Below are positions 56,465 through 64,000 of a stretch of 64,000 nt of DNA, one piece after another. The number at the start of each line of letters is the position of its first letter. Position 1 is the first letter of the stretch. The notes beneath the pieces were generated by a model, which saw nothing but the letters and a program-made list of their open reading frames with translations, was not told where the DNA came from and ran no database searches. This DNA is from Candidatus Poribacteria bacterium (GTDB taxonomy: Bacteria > Poribacteria > WGA-4E > WGA-3G): the NCBI GenBank assembly GCA_022819945.1, contig JAJEGI010000163.1, forward strand, positions 1-64,000. The letters run 5' to 3'. The position numbers were made by a program, and so were the translations under genes.

Positions 56465-57457
56465 TTATTCGTCGAGCCAACTCATCATGCTGCGGAGATT
56501 TTTGCCGACTTCTTCGATTTCGAGTTCCGCTTCCTGTCGACGCAGCGCGCCGAGAACGGGTTGGTTCGCTTCATTTTCAAGTACCCACTCTCGTGCGAAG
56601 ACACCGCCTTGAACGTCTTTCAAGATTTGACGCATCTTGTCTCGGACACTGTCATCAATGAGTTGAGGACCGCGTGTTAAATCGCCGTATTCAGCAGTGT
56701 TGCTGACATCGTTCCGCATTTTACTCAACCCACCGGTATAGATGAGGTCAACAATCAATTTCAATTCGTGGAGGCATTCAAAATAAGCCATCTCTGGTTG
56801 GTAACCGGCTTCGACGAGTGTATCAAAGGCGGCTTTGATGAGCGCGGCGGTTCCGCCACACAGTACGGCTTGCTCACCGAAAAGATCGGTTTCGGTCTCT
56901 TCACGGAAGGTTGTCTCAATGACCCCTGCGCGTGTGCCGCCGATGCCTTTCGCATAGGCGAGTGCGACATCGCGAGCGAGGCCTGTGGTGTCTTGGTGGA
57001 TAGCGATGAGACACGGGACACCGCCCCCGCCTTCAAACACCTCACGGACGAGGGACCCCGGTCCCTTCGGTGCAATCATTGCGACATCAATATCACTGGC
57101 AGGCACAATCTGTCCAAAGTGGACGCTGAACCCGTGTGAGACGAGGAGCATATTGCCTGCTTCCATATTTGGGGCAATCTGGTCGCGATAGACGGCTGCG
57201 TGGCGTTCGTCAGGTATGAGTACTTGAACGATGTCTGCCATCGCTGCGGCTTCTTCGACGTTCTTGACGGTCAAGCCTTCCGCTTCTGCGCGTGCTTTTG
57301 AACGGCTGCCCTCGTACAATGCGACAATCACGTCTGTCCCGCTGTCTTTGAGGTTTAGCGATTGTGCGCGTCCTTGCGCGCCATAACCGACGACGGCGAC
57401 GGTGCGCTCTTTTAGTAAATCAAAATTAGCATCACTCTCGTAATAAATCGTTGCCAT
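56465..57457 (-). CDS. ilvC: Ketol-acid reductoisomerase
   Basis: 330 aa, class I length. NADPH motif VVGYGAQGRAQSLNLKDSG at the front, with Arg/Ser residues after strand 2 (EGSRSKARAE) for the phosphate. Magnesium and substrate site: GVIETTFREETETDLFGEQA. C-terminal knotted helical domain is complete. It converts acetolactate to dihydroxyisovalerate in valine, leucine and isoleucine synthesis. It is third in the ilvB-ilvN-ilvC order, 350 bp after ilvN. The gap is filled by a 115-bp tandem repeat. It probably shares the T-box-controlled transcript, though an internal promoter is possible. Confidence 0.97.
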   Translation of the reverse strand: MATIYYESDANFDLLKERTVAVVGYGAQGRAQSLNLKDSGTDVIVALYEGSRSKARAEAEGLTVKNVEEAAAMADIVQVLIPDERHAAVYRDQIAPNMEAGNMLLVSHGFSVHFGQIVPASDIDVAMIAPKGPGSLVREVFEGGGGVPCLIAIHQDTTGLARDVALAYAKGIGGTRAGVIETTFREETETDLFGEQAVLCGGTAALIKAAFDTLVEAGYQPEMAYFECLHELKLIVDLIYTGGLSKMRNDVSNTAEYGDLTRGPQLIDDSVRDKMRQILKDVQGGVFAREWVLENEANQPVLGALRRQEAELEIEEVGKNLRSMMSWLDE

Positions 57458-57465
57458 TTTTTAAA

Positions 57466-57800
57466 TTTCCTTGCGGATCGTTCAGAATCCTCTGTATGGA
57501 AAAACGGTTCTCTCCGCATATCCAGCCCGGCGCGATGCTTGGGCTTACTTTGATATTCCCTCGCGGATCGTTTTTTGATATTTCCTTGCGGATCGCTCAG
57601 GATCCCCTGTATAAAAAACGGTTCTCTCCGCATATCCAGCCCGGCGCGATGCTTGGGCTTACTTTGATATTTCTTCGCGGATCGTTTTTTGATATTTCCT
57701 TGCGGATCGTTCAGGATCCCCTGTATGGAAAAACGGTTCTCTCCGTATATCCAGCCCGGCGCGATGCTTGGGCTTACTTTGATATTCCCTCGCGGATCGT
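57466..57800. repeat. Tandem repeat, three copies of about 115 bp
   Basis: Copies start at 57466, 57581 and 57695 with TTTCCTTGCGGATCG and share GGTTCTCTCCGCATATCCAG, CGCGATGCTTGGGCTTACTT and CTCGCGGATCGTT. Periods are 115 and 114 bp. A diverged fragment (TTACCTTGCGGTTCGGTCAG) sits at 58317-58336 on the other side of ilvN. It is non-coding: frames shift between copies and no ribosome site precedes them. Confidence 0.9.
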
Positions 57801-57807
57801 TAAAAGA

Positions 57808-58308
57808 TTATTTTTCAGATCCACGTAGCATTGCTATTTTGCCGGTGCGTGCTAACTCAAGGATACCATAAGTATTGAAAATATCAATTGCGGCTTTCAA
57901 TTTCCCTTCATCCCCTGTAATTTCGAGGACAAGGGAGGCGGGTTTCATATCTATGACCCGTCCACGGAAGACTTCTGCCACTTGTAGGATCTCAGTGCGT
58001 TTTTGAGGATCGTCGGTAGCAACCTTGATAAGCACAAGTTCCCGCTCAACATGCGTTCCAGCGGTGGAGAGATCGGTCACCTCAATAACGTCAATAAGTC
58101 TGTTTAAATGCTGGTAAATCTGGTCAATAATCTGCGCGTCGCCGTGTGTGACAAGGGTGATATGCGAGATGCTTTCGTCATGCGTTTCAGCGACGTTGAG
58201 ACTGTCGATATTAAAGCCGCGCCCGCTAAAGAGCCCTGCAACGCGTGCGAGGACTCCGAATCGGTTTTCGACCAAAACGGAAAAGATATGTCGTTCTTCT
58301 GGATTCAT
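57808..58308 (-). CDS. ilvN: Acetolactate synthase small (regulatory) subunit
   Basis: 166 aa, usual length. An N-terminal ACT domain (about 5-80; VLVENRFGVLARVAGLFSGR and GFNIDSLNVAETHDESISHI) binds valine for feedback control, and the C-terminal part activates IlvB. It follows ilvB with a 179-bp gap that contains the repeated ACCCAAGCAAAAACC string and no gene. The protein is complete and similar to the usual type. Its partner is the downstream-facing 558-aa IlvB, not the catabolic enzyme at 30.6 kb. Confidence 0.96.
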   Translation of the reverse strand: MNPEERHIFSVLVENRFGVLARVAGLFSGRGFNIDSLNVAETHDESISHITLVTHGDAQIIDQIYQHLNRLIDVIEVTDLSTAGTHVERELVLIKVATDDPQKRTEILQVAEVFRGRVIDMKPASLVLEITGDEGKLKAAIDIFNTYGILELARTGKIAMLRGSEK

Positions 58309-58487
58309 TTTTAATTTTACCTTGCGGTTCGGTCAGGAAGATTTGGGCGATCAACGTGCCTTTCCGTATATCCGTCCTCCATTCCATTACGGACTACGTT
58401 TTTGCAGGCGGGGTTTTAAACCCTGCAGAAATACCCAAGCAAAAACCCTGCGAAGGGGCCGCGTAAGTCCTAATAGTTAAAAAATCG

Positions 58488-60164
58488 TTAAGATAACCCG
58501 CGGATAACGTCTCCAAGTCCGGCACCCGCTGGGACCATCGGGAATACGTTTTCTTCTTCATCAACAATGAAGTCGATGACGACAGGACCGTCGGTAATCC
58601 CTTTTGCTTTTTGCAGTGCCGGTTCAACATCTTCGGGGTGTTCGACCCGCAAGCCTGTAGCACCGAATGCTTGTGCGAGCAAGGCGAAATCAGGGTTGTC
58701 GTGGTAATCGACAGCGGAATAGCGTTTGCCGTGGAACAATTCTTGCCATTGACGCACCATCCCCAAGTACATGTTGTTGATGATAAAGATTTTAAGTGGC
58801 AGTTTCATCGTAACCGCTGGTACCAATTCTTGGATTGTCATTATATAGGAGCCGTCCCCGTTGATATTGACGACGGTTTTATCTGGGCATCCGAGTTGCG
58901 CGCCGAGTGCGGCTGGTAAGCTAAAGCCCATCGTGCCGAGCCCACCGGAATTGAGCCACTGTCGCGGTTCAGTGAATTTGAAGTATTGCGCTGCCCACAT
59001 CTGATGCTGTCCGACATCCGCTACAACGATGGCATCACTGTAATGCTCATATATTTTCTCAATAACGAATTGCGGCATGACTATATCCGATTTTTGCTCG
59101 TATTCAAACGGGTACTTCTGTTTCCATTCCTGAATTTGGTCCCGCCATGGGTCGATATCGGCTGTCCTGACCTGTTTGTTGAGTTCCGTCAGAACGTTCT
59201 TTGCGTCGCCAACGATTGGGACATCTACAGGGACATTTTTCCCGATACAAGACGCGTCAATATCAATATGGATTTTCTTTGCGTTAGGTGCGAATTTACT
59301 GAGATCGCCTGTAACGCGGTCGTCGAACCTCGCTCCGACAGCGATAATCAAGTCGGAATCGGTGAAGGCGTAATTTGCGCAGCAAGAACCGTGCATACCG
59401 GGCATTTCCATCGCCAACGGATGCGTCTCAGGGAACGCGCCGAGTCCCATCAATGTAACAGTAATCGGGATCTGCGTATTAAGGGTCAGCTGTCGTAGTT
59501 CTTCACTGGCGTTGGCAAGGACGACACCGCCGCCTGCATAAATCATGGGACGTTTGGCTTCTTTAATCAGTGCCGCTGCCTTGTCAATTTGCGCTGGCTC
59601 TCCATGAACTTGTGGCTTGTAGCTGCGGATGTCAACGGTTTCTGGATACTGAAACAGTGCTTCATTGTTCTGTGCGTCTTTAGCGATGTCAATAATAACA
59701 GGCCCTGGTTTCCCGGTTTTCGCGATGTGAAACGCTTCAGCGACAACATCTGCGATTTCGTCACTGCTTTTAATGAGGTAACTGTGCTTACAGATCGGTC
59801 GTGTTACGCCGATAACATCGCATTCTTGGAAGGCATCACTACCGATATAGTGTGTGAAAACCTGTCCAGTGATTGCGACCATCGGAATAGAGTCCATATA
59901 AGCGGTAGCGATACCGGTGACGAGGTTGGTTGCCCCGGGACCGGAGGTTGCGAGTGCAACGCCAACTTTCCCAGTGGCACGTGCGTAGCCATCAGCGGCG
60001 TGGGAAGCTCCCTGCTCATGCCGCATTGGAATCAATTTGATTTCGGTCTCGCCGTACAGGGCATCGAAAATCGGCATCGCTGCGCCACCGTTGACACCGA
60101 AGATATATTCGACACCTTCTCGCTTGAGACCATCAACCAGGATTTGTGCTCCTGAAAGTTCCAT
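58488..60164 (-). CDS. ilvB: Acetolactate synthase large (catalytic) subunit
   Basis: 558 aa. ThDP-dependent. The front GAQILVDGLKREGVEYIFGV and the catalytic Glu in RHEQGASHAADGYARATGK are standard; the ThDP/Mg motif is NGDGSYIMTIQEL with the paired Asn (INNMYLG). It makes acetolactate and acetohydroxybutyrate, the first committed step of branched-chain amino acid synthesis. It is first in the operon, behind a T-box leader and a promoter (60577-60605), so its expression should rise when the matching tRNA is uncharged. AAGGAAAA lies before the ATG. Confidence 0.97.
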   Translation of the reverse strand: MELSGAQILVDGLKREGVEYIFGVNGGAAMPIFDALYGETEIKLIPMRHEQGASHAADGYARATGKVGVALATSGPGATNLVTGIATAYMDSIPMVAITGQVFTHYIGSDAFQECDVIGVTRPICKHSYLIKSSDEIADVVAEAFHIAKTGKPGPVIIDIAKDAQNNEALFQYPETVDIRSYKPQVHGEPAQIDKAAALIKEAKRPMIYAGGGVVLANASEELRQLTLNTQIPITVTLMGLGAFPETHPLAMEMPGMHGSCCANYAFTDSDLIIAVGARFDDRVTGDLSKFAPNAKKIHIDIDASCIGKNVPVDVPIVGDAKNVLTELNKQVRTADIDPWRDQIQEWKQKYPFEYEQKSDIVMPQFVIEKIYEHYSDAIVVADVGQHQMWAAQYFKFTEPRQWLNSGGLGTMGFSLPAALGAQLGCPDKTVVNINGDGSYIMTIQELVPAVTMKLPLKIFIINNMYLGMVRQWQELFHGKRYSAVDYHDNPDFALLAQAFGATGLRVEHPEDVEPALQKAKGITDGPVVIDFIVDEEENVFPMVPAGAGLGDVIRGLS

Positions 60165-60510
60165 GCCAATTTTCCTTATAAGTCGTAGGGATCATCCCTA
60201 CTGGAGTCGTTAAAATTAAAAAACCCTCTCGTTCCAAACCTGGAGACGAGAAGGGCATAATACTGACCTTGCCGTGGTACCACTCCAATTCCCTTTCTGA
60301 TTTAACGAGAAAGAGCACTCTTTGGGATGCGATAACGGGCATCACACCGACTAATCCTACTTATTGCGATTCTACAATCGTTCAGATTAGCAGCTCCGGG
60401 GCGACCTTCAGTCGAGGAAACTTGAGGAGACCTTTCAGCCGATGAGTCTCCATCTCTCGCAAGTCCGGACGACTTACTCCTCCCCTTCAACGCTTTTTTG
60501 GTAATCTATT
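60165..60510 (-). promoter_or_regulatory. T-box leader controlling ilvBNC
   Basis: The minus strand carries the conserved antiterminator sequence GGAGTGGTACCACGG (60271-60285) with the UGGU bulge, followed by a terminator hairpin, and upstream AGTA-type stem I (GGGGAGGAGTAAG) and a long stem region ending CCCCGGAGCTGC. A candidate specifier is GUC (Val; 60403-60405) in UGAAGGUCGCCCC. Uncharged tRNA would stabilise the antiterminator. A second fold, GTAGGGATCATCCCTAC (60185-60201), lies between terminator and ribosome site. Confidence 0.9.
60218..60257 (-). terminator. T-box transcription terminator
   Basis: On the minus strand CCCTTCTCGT pairs with ACGAGAGGG (one bulged base; 60224-60255), followed by a TTTTTT run. 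It competes with the antiterminator fold around TGGTACCACG. Confidence 0.85.
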
Positions 60511-60576
60511 TAGATGTTAATTACGCACCCTGTTTTATGAAGTTTCACGGGCGTGCTAAATTATATTTACGTTTTA

Positions 60577-60605
60577 AGTATAACACATTTAAAGAGCGAT
60601 GTCAA
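60577..60605 (-). promoter_or_regulatory. Sigma70-type promoter of the ilvBNC T-box transcript
   Basis: On the minus strand TTGACA (60600-60605), 17 bp, TATACT (60577-60582). A second TATAAT at 60560-60565 lacks a good -35. The transcript starts about 60 bases before the first T-box stem. Confidence 0.75.
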
Positions 60606-60661
60606 GAAATTTTAATTTGACAGACAGTTTTGGGCGGAAAAAAACTATTTTGGGAAGTAGA

Positions 60662-60693
60662 GGGTAGGTTTGAAACGCTGTTCGCGCCTACCC
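60662..60693 (-). terminator. Possible terminator of sodA
   Basis: GGGTAGG and CCTACCC form a 7-bp stem after the sodA stop; on the minus strand a T-run appears about 15 bases later. The longer distance makes this uncertain. Confidence 0.4.
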
Positions 60694-60722
60694 CTACGAC
60701 ACCCAAAAGTTGTGATGGAAAG

Positions 60723-61328
60723 TTAGGCGTTCGCCACGTAGATCTCGTTAACGCGGGTCCAGTTGATGACATTTTTCCATGCTTCAATGTAATCTGGACG
60801 GCGGTTCTGGTAGTTGAGATAGTATGCGTGTTCCCAGACATCGATGCCGAGAAGTGGGGTATGTCCCTGCATAATCGGGCTGTCCTGATTTGCGGTGGAA
60901 TAGATTTCCAAGCCGCTATCGCCGAGGACGAGCCATGCCCAACCGGATCCGAAACGTGTGGCGGCTGCAGTCGTGAATGCTTCATTTGCAGCTTCAAGCG
61001 ACCCGAAAGCACCACTTATCGCTGCAGCGATTTCTCCGCCGGGTTCGCCGCCGTTAGGACTCATAATGGACCAGAAGAGTGAATGATTGGCGTGTCCGCC
61101 ACCGTTGTTGATGACGGCTTGACGCTTGTCTTCTGGAACCTGGTCGAGATTCTGGAGGAGTTCGTGAACATCCATATCGGCGAGATCACCGAGTCCTTCT
61201 AAAGCAGCGTTAAGGTTGTTGACATAACCTTGATGGTGTTTGCCGTGATGAATTTCCATGGTATCGGCACCGATGTGAGGTGCCAAAGCATCGTGCGCGT
61301 AAGGGAGCGCTGGTAATGTGTGTGCCAT
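60723..61328 (-). CDS. sodA: Superoxide dismutase, Mn/Fe family
   Basis: 201 aa. Metal ligands: His in TMEIHHGKHHQGYVNNLNAA, His in NNGGGHANHSLFW, Asp and His in LLGIDVWEHAYYLNYQNRRP. The residues ANQDSPIMQGHTPLLG favour the Mn form but do not prove it. It removes superoxide in the cytoplasm. AGGAGG lies before the ATG and a promoter TTGCAC-17-TATACT lies about 90 bases upstream. It stands between the ilv leader and the nuclease gene, all on the minus strand. Confidence 0.97.
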   Translation of the reverse strand: MAHTLPALPYAHDALAPHIGADTMEIHHGKHHQGYVNNLNAALEGLGDLADMDVHELLQNLDQVPEDKRQAVINNGGGHANHSLFWSIMSPNGGEPGGEIAAAISGAFGSLEAANEAFTTAAATRFGSGWAWLVLGDSGLEIYSTANQDSPIMQGHTPLLGIDVWEHAYYLNYQNRRPDYIEAWKNVINWTRVNEIYVANA

Positions 61329-61418
61329 TTAAAAAATAGCCTCCTGTTTTGTTTTTGAGCTGCGCCTGCAAATTATGTACCATAGGGTTGCAAGCAATGT
61401 ACTTAAAAAATCTAAAAG

Positions 61419-61447
61419 AGTATAACAGATTTGTTAGAAGTGTGCAA
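61419..61447 (-). promoter_or_regulatory. Sigma70-type promoter of sodA
   Basis: On the minus strand TTGCAC (61442-61447), 17 bp, TATACT (61419-61424). Confidence 0.65.
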
Positions 61448-61505
61448 GTTTTTTCTGAAAGGTGTGACATCAAAACTTGCCGATGAAGTGCGGAAACAGG
61501 AAGGA

Positions 61506-64000
61506 CTATTCGTCTGATTGGCCTGATTCAGAGATTGCGCCGACGCGGCAGGCCCGTTTATAAGCACAGTAGTTACAGGGAGCAGTTTTGTTGCGTGGGG
61601 TGACTGGTTTATTACCATATTCTTCAGCGTTTACAAAACCGTACCCATCAGTCTCTACACAATTAGCTTGGCCATCCTCTTCGTCAGGTGCCGAAAAAGT
61701 TTTGACGCGAGTAATGAGTGGAAAAGTGCCGTTGCTTATTGCATTAACATACTGTGTAAGATAACCGCTTACGCGGGATAACATGTCATCAAAGGCATCA
61801 TCGGATAGCATTTGTTTTGTCTTTTGCCTCAGAATGTATGCCTCTCCTCTATAAGAATCTACACCAATACCAAGTACAATTTTACAGTCATTTAACTTGA
61901 TTTGATGATACAAACCTGCTGCTGGTTTATATCCAACACCGAGCAGTTGCTTCGCAATTTCAATATAGATGGGTAGTTGGAGAGCGCGCCCCTCTAAAAT
62001 GTCATTTATTCCAAAGGTTCGACCGGTTTTATAGTCAATCACATTAAAAACATCACTGTCTGTATCAATGCGGTCAATTTTAGCATTGAGATGTACACTA
62101 CCAATGCGGACAGGTTCAGCATGACTAAGTGTTAAATCGGTTGATCCGCGTCCACGGCCGACGCTGACTTCAAAGTAGTGGGGGGTGGTAGTTACCTCGT
62201 ATTTTCGTTCCACCGTAATCCATTGACCAAGCATAACTTTTAGCAGTACTTTATCTACCTTTTGAAAGAGGTCCTCCGAATCAGTATCACCTACTACTTC
62301 ATCGGTGGCATCAGATAACTGTTGCTTTGCGATTCCAAATTCTGCGTCGTTGCACTGATTAATCGCTGGTTTCCCCCGACGCTTGCCATAGAATTGAAAG
62401 AGAATATCATGAGCTAATATACCTTTTTCAAGACCAGATAAGCCTTCAGTTTCATCCTCTTCTTGGCTGTCAAGTTCTAAGATTTCAGATGCAAAATACT
62501 GAAACGGACACTTGGCGTAAGTTTCCAATTCTGTGACAGAATAGATTTTCTGTTGCCGTTCTTTCAACCATTCTCGTCCGTGAGCAGAAAGTGGTTTTTC
62601 CGTTAAGATTCCTTCATAAGCCAGATGTTCATGCGTTGCCTCGCGACTCTTTTCAACTGCGACTACATGGTTAATCAGGGGACGCATGTTAGGTATCTGA
62701 GGGAATTCTCGGTCAGCAGGCGTGGGTGTTGTCCATACATGGTTGCCATAAGTGCTGAGGAAACCTGGGATACTGCCTCGCTCAGGATTCGGGATTTCAA
62801 TTGTCTTAATATCAGCGATTGCCTTTAATCGCCGCAGAAAAGGCGAAGGGATGAGTTCTGCTTCACGCTCTCGTTGCGGTACAAGGAGGTAGAGTTGTTC
62901 GCGAAAAGACTTGAGTACGCCATAGAACATCAATCGATTATTGTACAGATGCTCTTCCTCGGTACGATAAGGATGGTCTGGCAGTAGTGGATCCGGGCGA
63001 TAACTTTCTGGAAATTTGCCCTCTACAAAATCACATAAAAAGACGGTGTTAAACTCCAAGTCTTTCAGGTCACTGAGTTGTGCGATGATTTTGACGGTTT
63101 CTCCCTTTGTTCCGGCTCTGTTTTGATAGTGTGTATGCTTTGCAATATGATGGAGTTTTTCAATATATTCATCGATCGGACGCGATCTTTCGCTTTCTGA
63201 CCTTAACACGCCACAGAGTTCTTTAACAATTTGCTTGAATTGGTGATATGCCTCCAACTCGCCTTCGACAATTTCGCTATTTTTTTCGAGCATCGGATTT
63301 AAAATATTTTGGACGACCTCGCCTCTTTTGAGTAAACCGCTAACATGTTCCTGAAATTCGCTCGGATGAAATCGGTCTGCGTCTGATTGAGGTTCGATAT
63401 CAGAGAAATAGGCATCGTCTAAGGGGACTTGATGTGGTGAAAGACGAGAAAAGATCGCTTTGACGACCTCTGATTTTGTTAAAGGCAGCCTTTCTACAAG
63501 TGAATATGGGATACCGTAAGTTGGAAAAACTTCAGCGATGCGTCGTTCATATTGCCCCATATTGTAACAGGCAACACCGATTTCACTTAACTTGCAATGC
63601 CCTTCTGAGACACGTTTTCGGATCAGGTGTGCAATTTGCTCGACTTCTTCGGTACGATCAGCGGGTTCTAACACTTTAATGTTCGGTGCTGCAACTGGGG
63701 ATAGGGAGGAATTATCCGTTCGGAACAGGTTATTGGCGTAGCGTTGATGTCGTTCGGGTTCGCGTCCGTAGTCAGTATCGATATTGGCATTTGCTTCACT
63801 AAATAGTGACACAAGATTAATAATATTTTGATATAGGTCCTTGTTTTCTTTAATACAGTCGGTACGGAACCACATCTCTATCTGAGGCATCTTAGCAATG
63901 TGGGTCAAGATTTTGGTGTCGGCTTTAGAAAGAACAGTGAATCCTTCAACAACAACAAGATTGACTTTTGGAAATGCCTTGATCATAAGCGAACCAAAAT
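61506..64000 (-). CDS. addB: AddB-like ATP-dependent nuclease subunit (3' part; runs off the window)
   Basis: At least 830 residues, open to the window edge with no stop upstream; the ATG at 63986 is internal. The visible start (VNLVVVEGFTVLSKADTKIL) is a helicase-like segment of UvrD/AddB type. The C-terminal half carries a PD-(D/E)xK nuclease of the RecB type: YAKCPFQYFASEIL, then RIDTDSDVFNVIDYKTGR with the Asp and Lys of the active site, and CNYCAYKRACR, which with the first Cys makes the four-cysteine Fe-S cluster. It would act with an AddA partner in double-strand break repair. AddA is not in view. Its own ATP site would lie outside the window or be degenerate, as in AddB. Confidence 0.85.
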   Translation of the reverse strand, partial: FGSLMIKAFPKVNLVVVEGFTVLSKADTKILTHIAKMPQIEMWFRTDCIKENKDLYQNIINLVSLFSEANANIDTDYGREPERHQRYANNLFRTDNSSLSPVAAPNIKVLEPADRTEEVEQIAHLIRKRVSEGHCKLSEIGVACYNMGQYERRIAEVFPTYGIPYSLVERLPLTKSEVVKAIFSRLSPHQVPLDDAYFSDIEPQSDADRFHPSEFQEHVSGLLKRGEVVQNILNPMLEKNSEIVEGELEAYHQFKQIVKELCGVLRSESERSRPIDEYIEKLHHIAKHTHYQNRAGTKGETVKIIAQLSDLKDLEFNTVFLCDFVEGKFPESYRPDPLLPDHPYRTEEEHLYNNRLMFYGVLKSFREQLYLLVPQREREAELIPSPFLRRLKAIADIKTIEIPNPERGSIPGFLSTYGNHVWTTPTPADREFPQIPNMRPLINHVVAVEKSREATHEHLAYEGILTEKPLSAHGREWLKERQQKIYSVTELETYAKCPFQYFASEILELDSQEEDETEGLSGLEKGILAHDILFQFYGKRRGKPAINQCNDAEFGIAKQQLSDATDEVVGDTDSEDLFQKVDKVLLKVMLGQWITVERKYEVTTTPHYFEVSVGRGRGSTDLTLSHAEPVRIGSVHLNAKIDRIDTDSDVFNVIDYKTGRTFGINDILEGRALQLPIYIEIAKQLLGVGYKPAAGLYHQIKLNDCKIVLGIGVDSYRGEAYILRQKTKQMLSDDAFDDMLSRVSGYLTQYVNAISNGTFPLITRVKTFSAPDEEDGQANCVETDGYGFVNAEEYGNKPVTPRNKTAPCNYCAYKRACRVGAISESGQSDE

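Noticed and set aside
57451..57828. 125-residue reading frame across the tandem repeat between ilvN and ilvC
   Set aside because: It only translates the 115-bp repeat, shifts frame in the third copy and has no ribosome site.

Overview
The window looks like one contig from an uncultured Gram-negative-type bacterium. My best guess is a Poribacteria-like lineage (sponge or marine associated). That is an inference from the gene mix: phytanoyl-CoA dioxygenase-like enzymes, LamG, WD40, Asp-box and FG-GAP proteins, an ECF sigma next to a DUF4097-type protein, a subtilase with a C-terminal sorting-tail-like domain, and intergenic DNA packed with short palindromes. There is no rRNA gene to confirm it. 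I found no tRNA, rRNA or CRISPR array.

Layout. 1-4.8 kb is an accessory, repeat-rich segment. It holds a HEPN-like protein with a small partner, an IS200-type Y1 transposase, a PIN-domain protein, a 123-bp MITE and more than 20 copies of 17-bp hairpins. 4.8-8.5 kb is a type I modification/specificity pair (hsdM-hsdS) with no hsdR in view. 8.6-11.3 kb is an ECF sigma / DUF4097 / DUF2752-like cluster. 11.5-15.7 kb has a small EamA-like protein, a GT4 glycosyltransferase and a 15-blade WD40 protein. 16.3-21.3 kb is core: rpmB, and recJ overlapping rel. 22.1-25.0 kb has a LamG protein and an Asp-box protein that lacks a normal start beside a second MITE. 25.4-27.7 kb has a 7Fe ferredoxin, DUF971, a Cys-cluster protein and a cold-shock protein with an Hfq-like tail. 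28.1-32.2 kb is metabolic: an amidohydrolase, mtnA and a catabolic-type acetolactate synthase. 32.7-38.7 kb has a 1291-residue exported subtilase and a HEAT-TM-TPR protein. 39.3-42.3 kb is a single-chain type ISP/IIG-like restriction-modification enzyme. 43.1-46.6 kb has an ABC solute-binding protein, a 2-hydroxyacid dehydrogenase and a PhyH dioxygenase in a row. 47.3-50.6 kb has a truncated ECF sigma directly joined to two ABC-2 permeases without an ATPase. 50.7-56.4 kb has LamG, PhyH, KOW, FG-GAP and GNAT genes. 56.5-60.6 kb is an ilvB-ilvN-ilvC operon behind a T-box leader, with a 115-bp tandem repeat inside it. 60.7-64 kb has sodA and the 3' part of an AddB-like nuclease gene that runs off the window.

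The most unusual signal is a dispersed two-hairpin element. Each unit has a constant 17-bp palindrome, 32-33 bp, then a second 17-bp palindrome whose arm sequence varies between copies. Nearly every hairpin is preceded by ACATA (occasionally ACATG or ATATA). Copies cluster around, and directly flank, the Y1 transposase gene, so a REP/REPIN-like system with swappable hairpins is plausible. A second hairpin family preceded by GTAGTA and two MITE families occupy other gaps.

Starts were moved from the longest reading frame to internal ATG codons where a Shine-Dalgarno sequence or signal peptide supported it. Promoters are named only where both -35 and -10 boxes match with 17-18 bp spacing.
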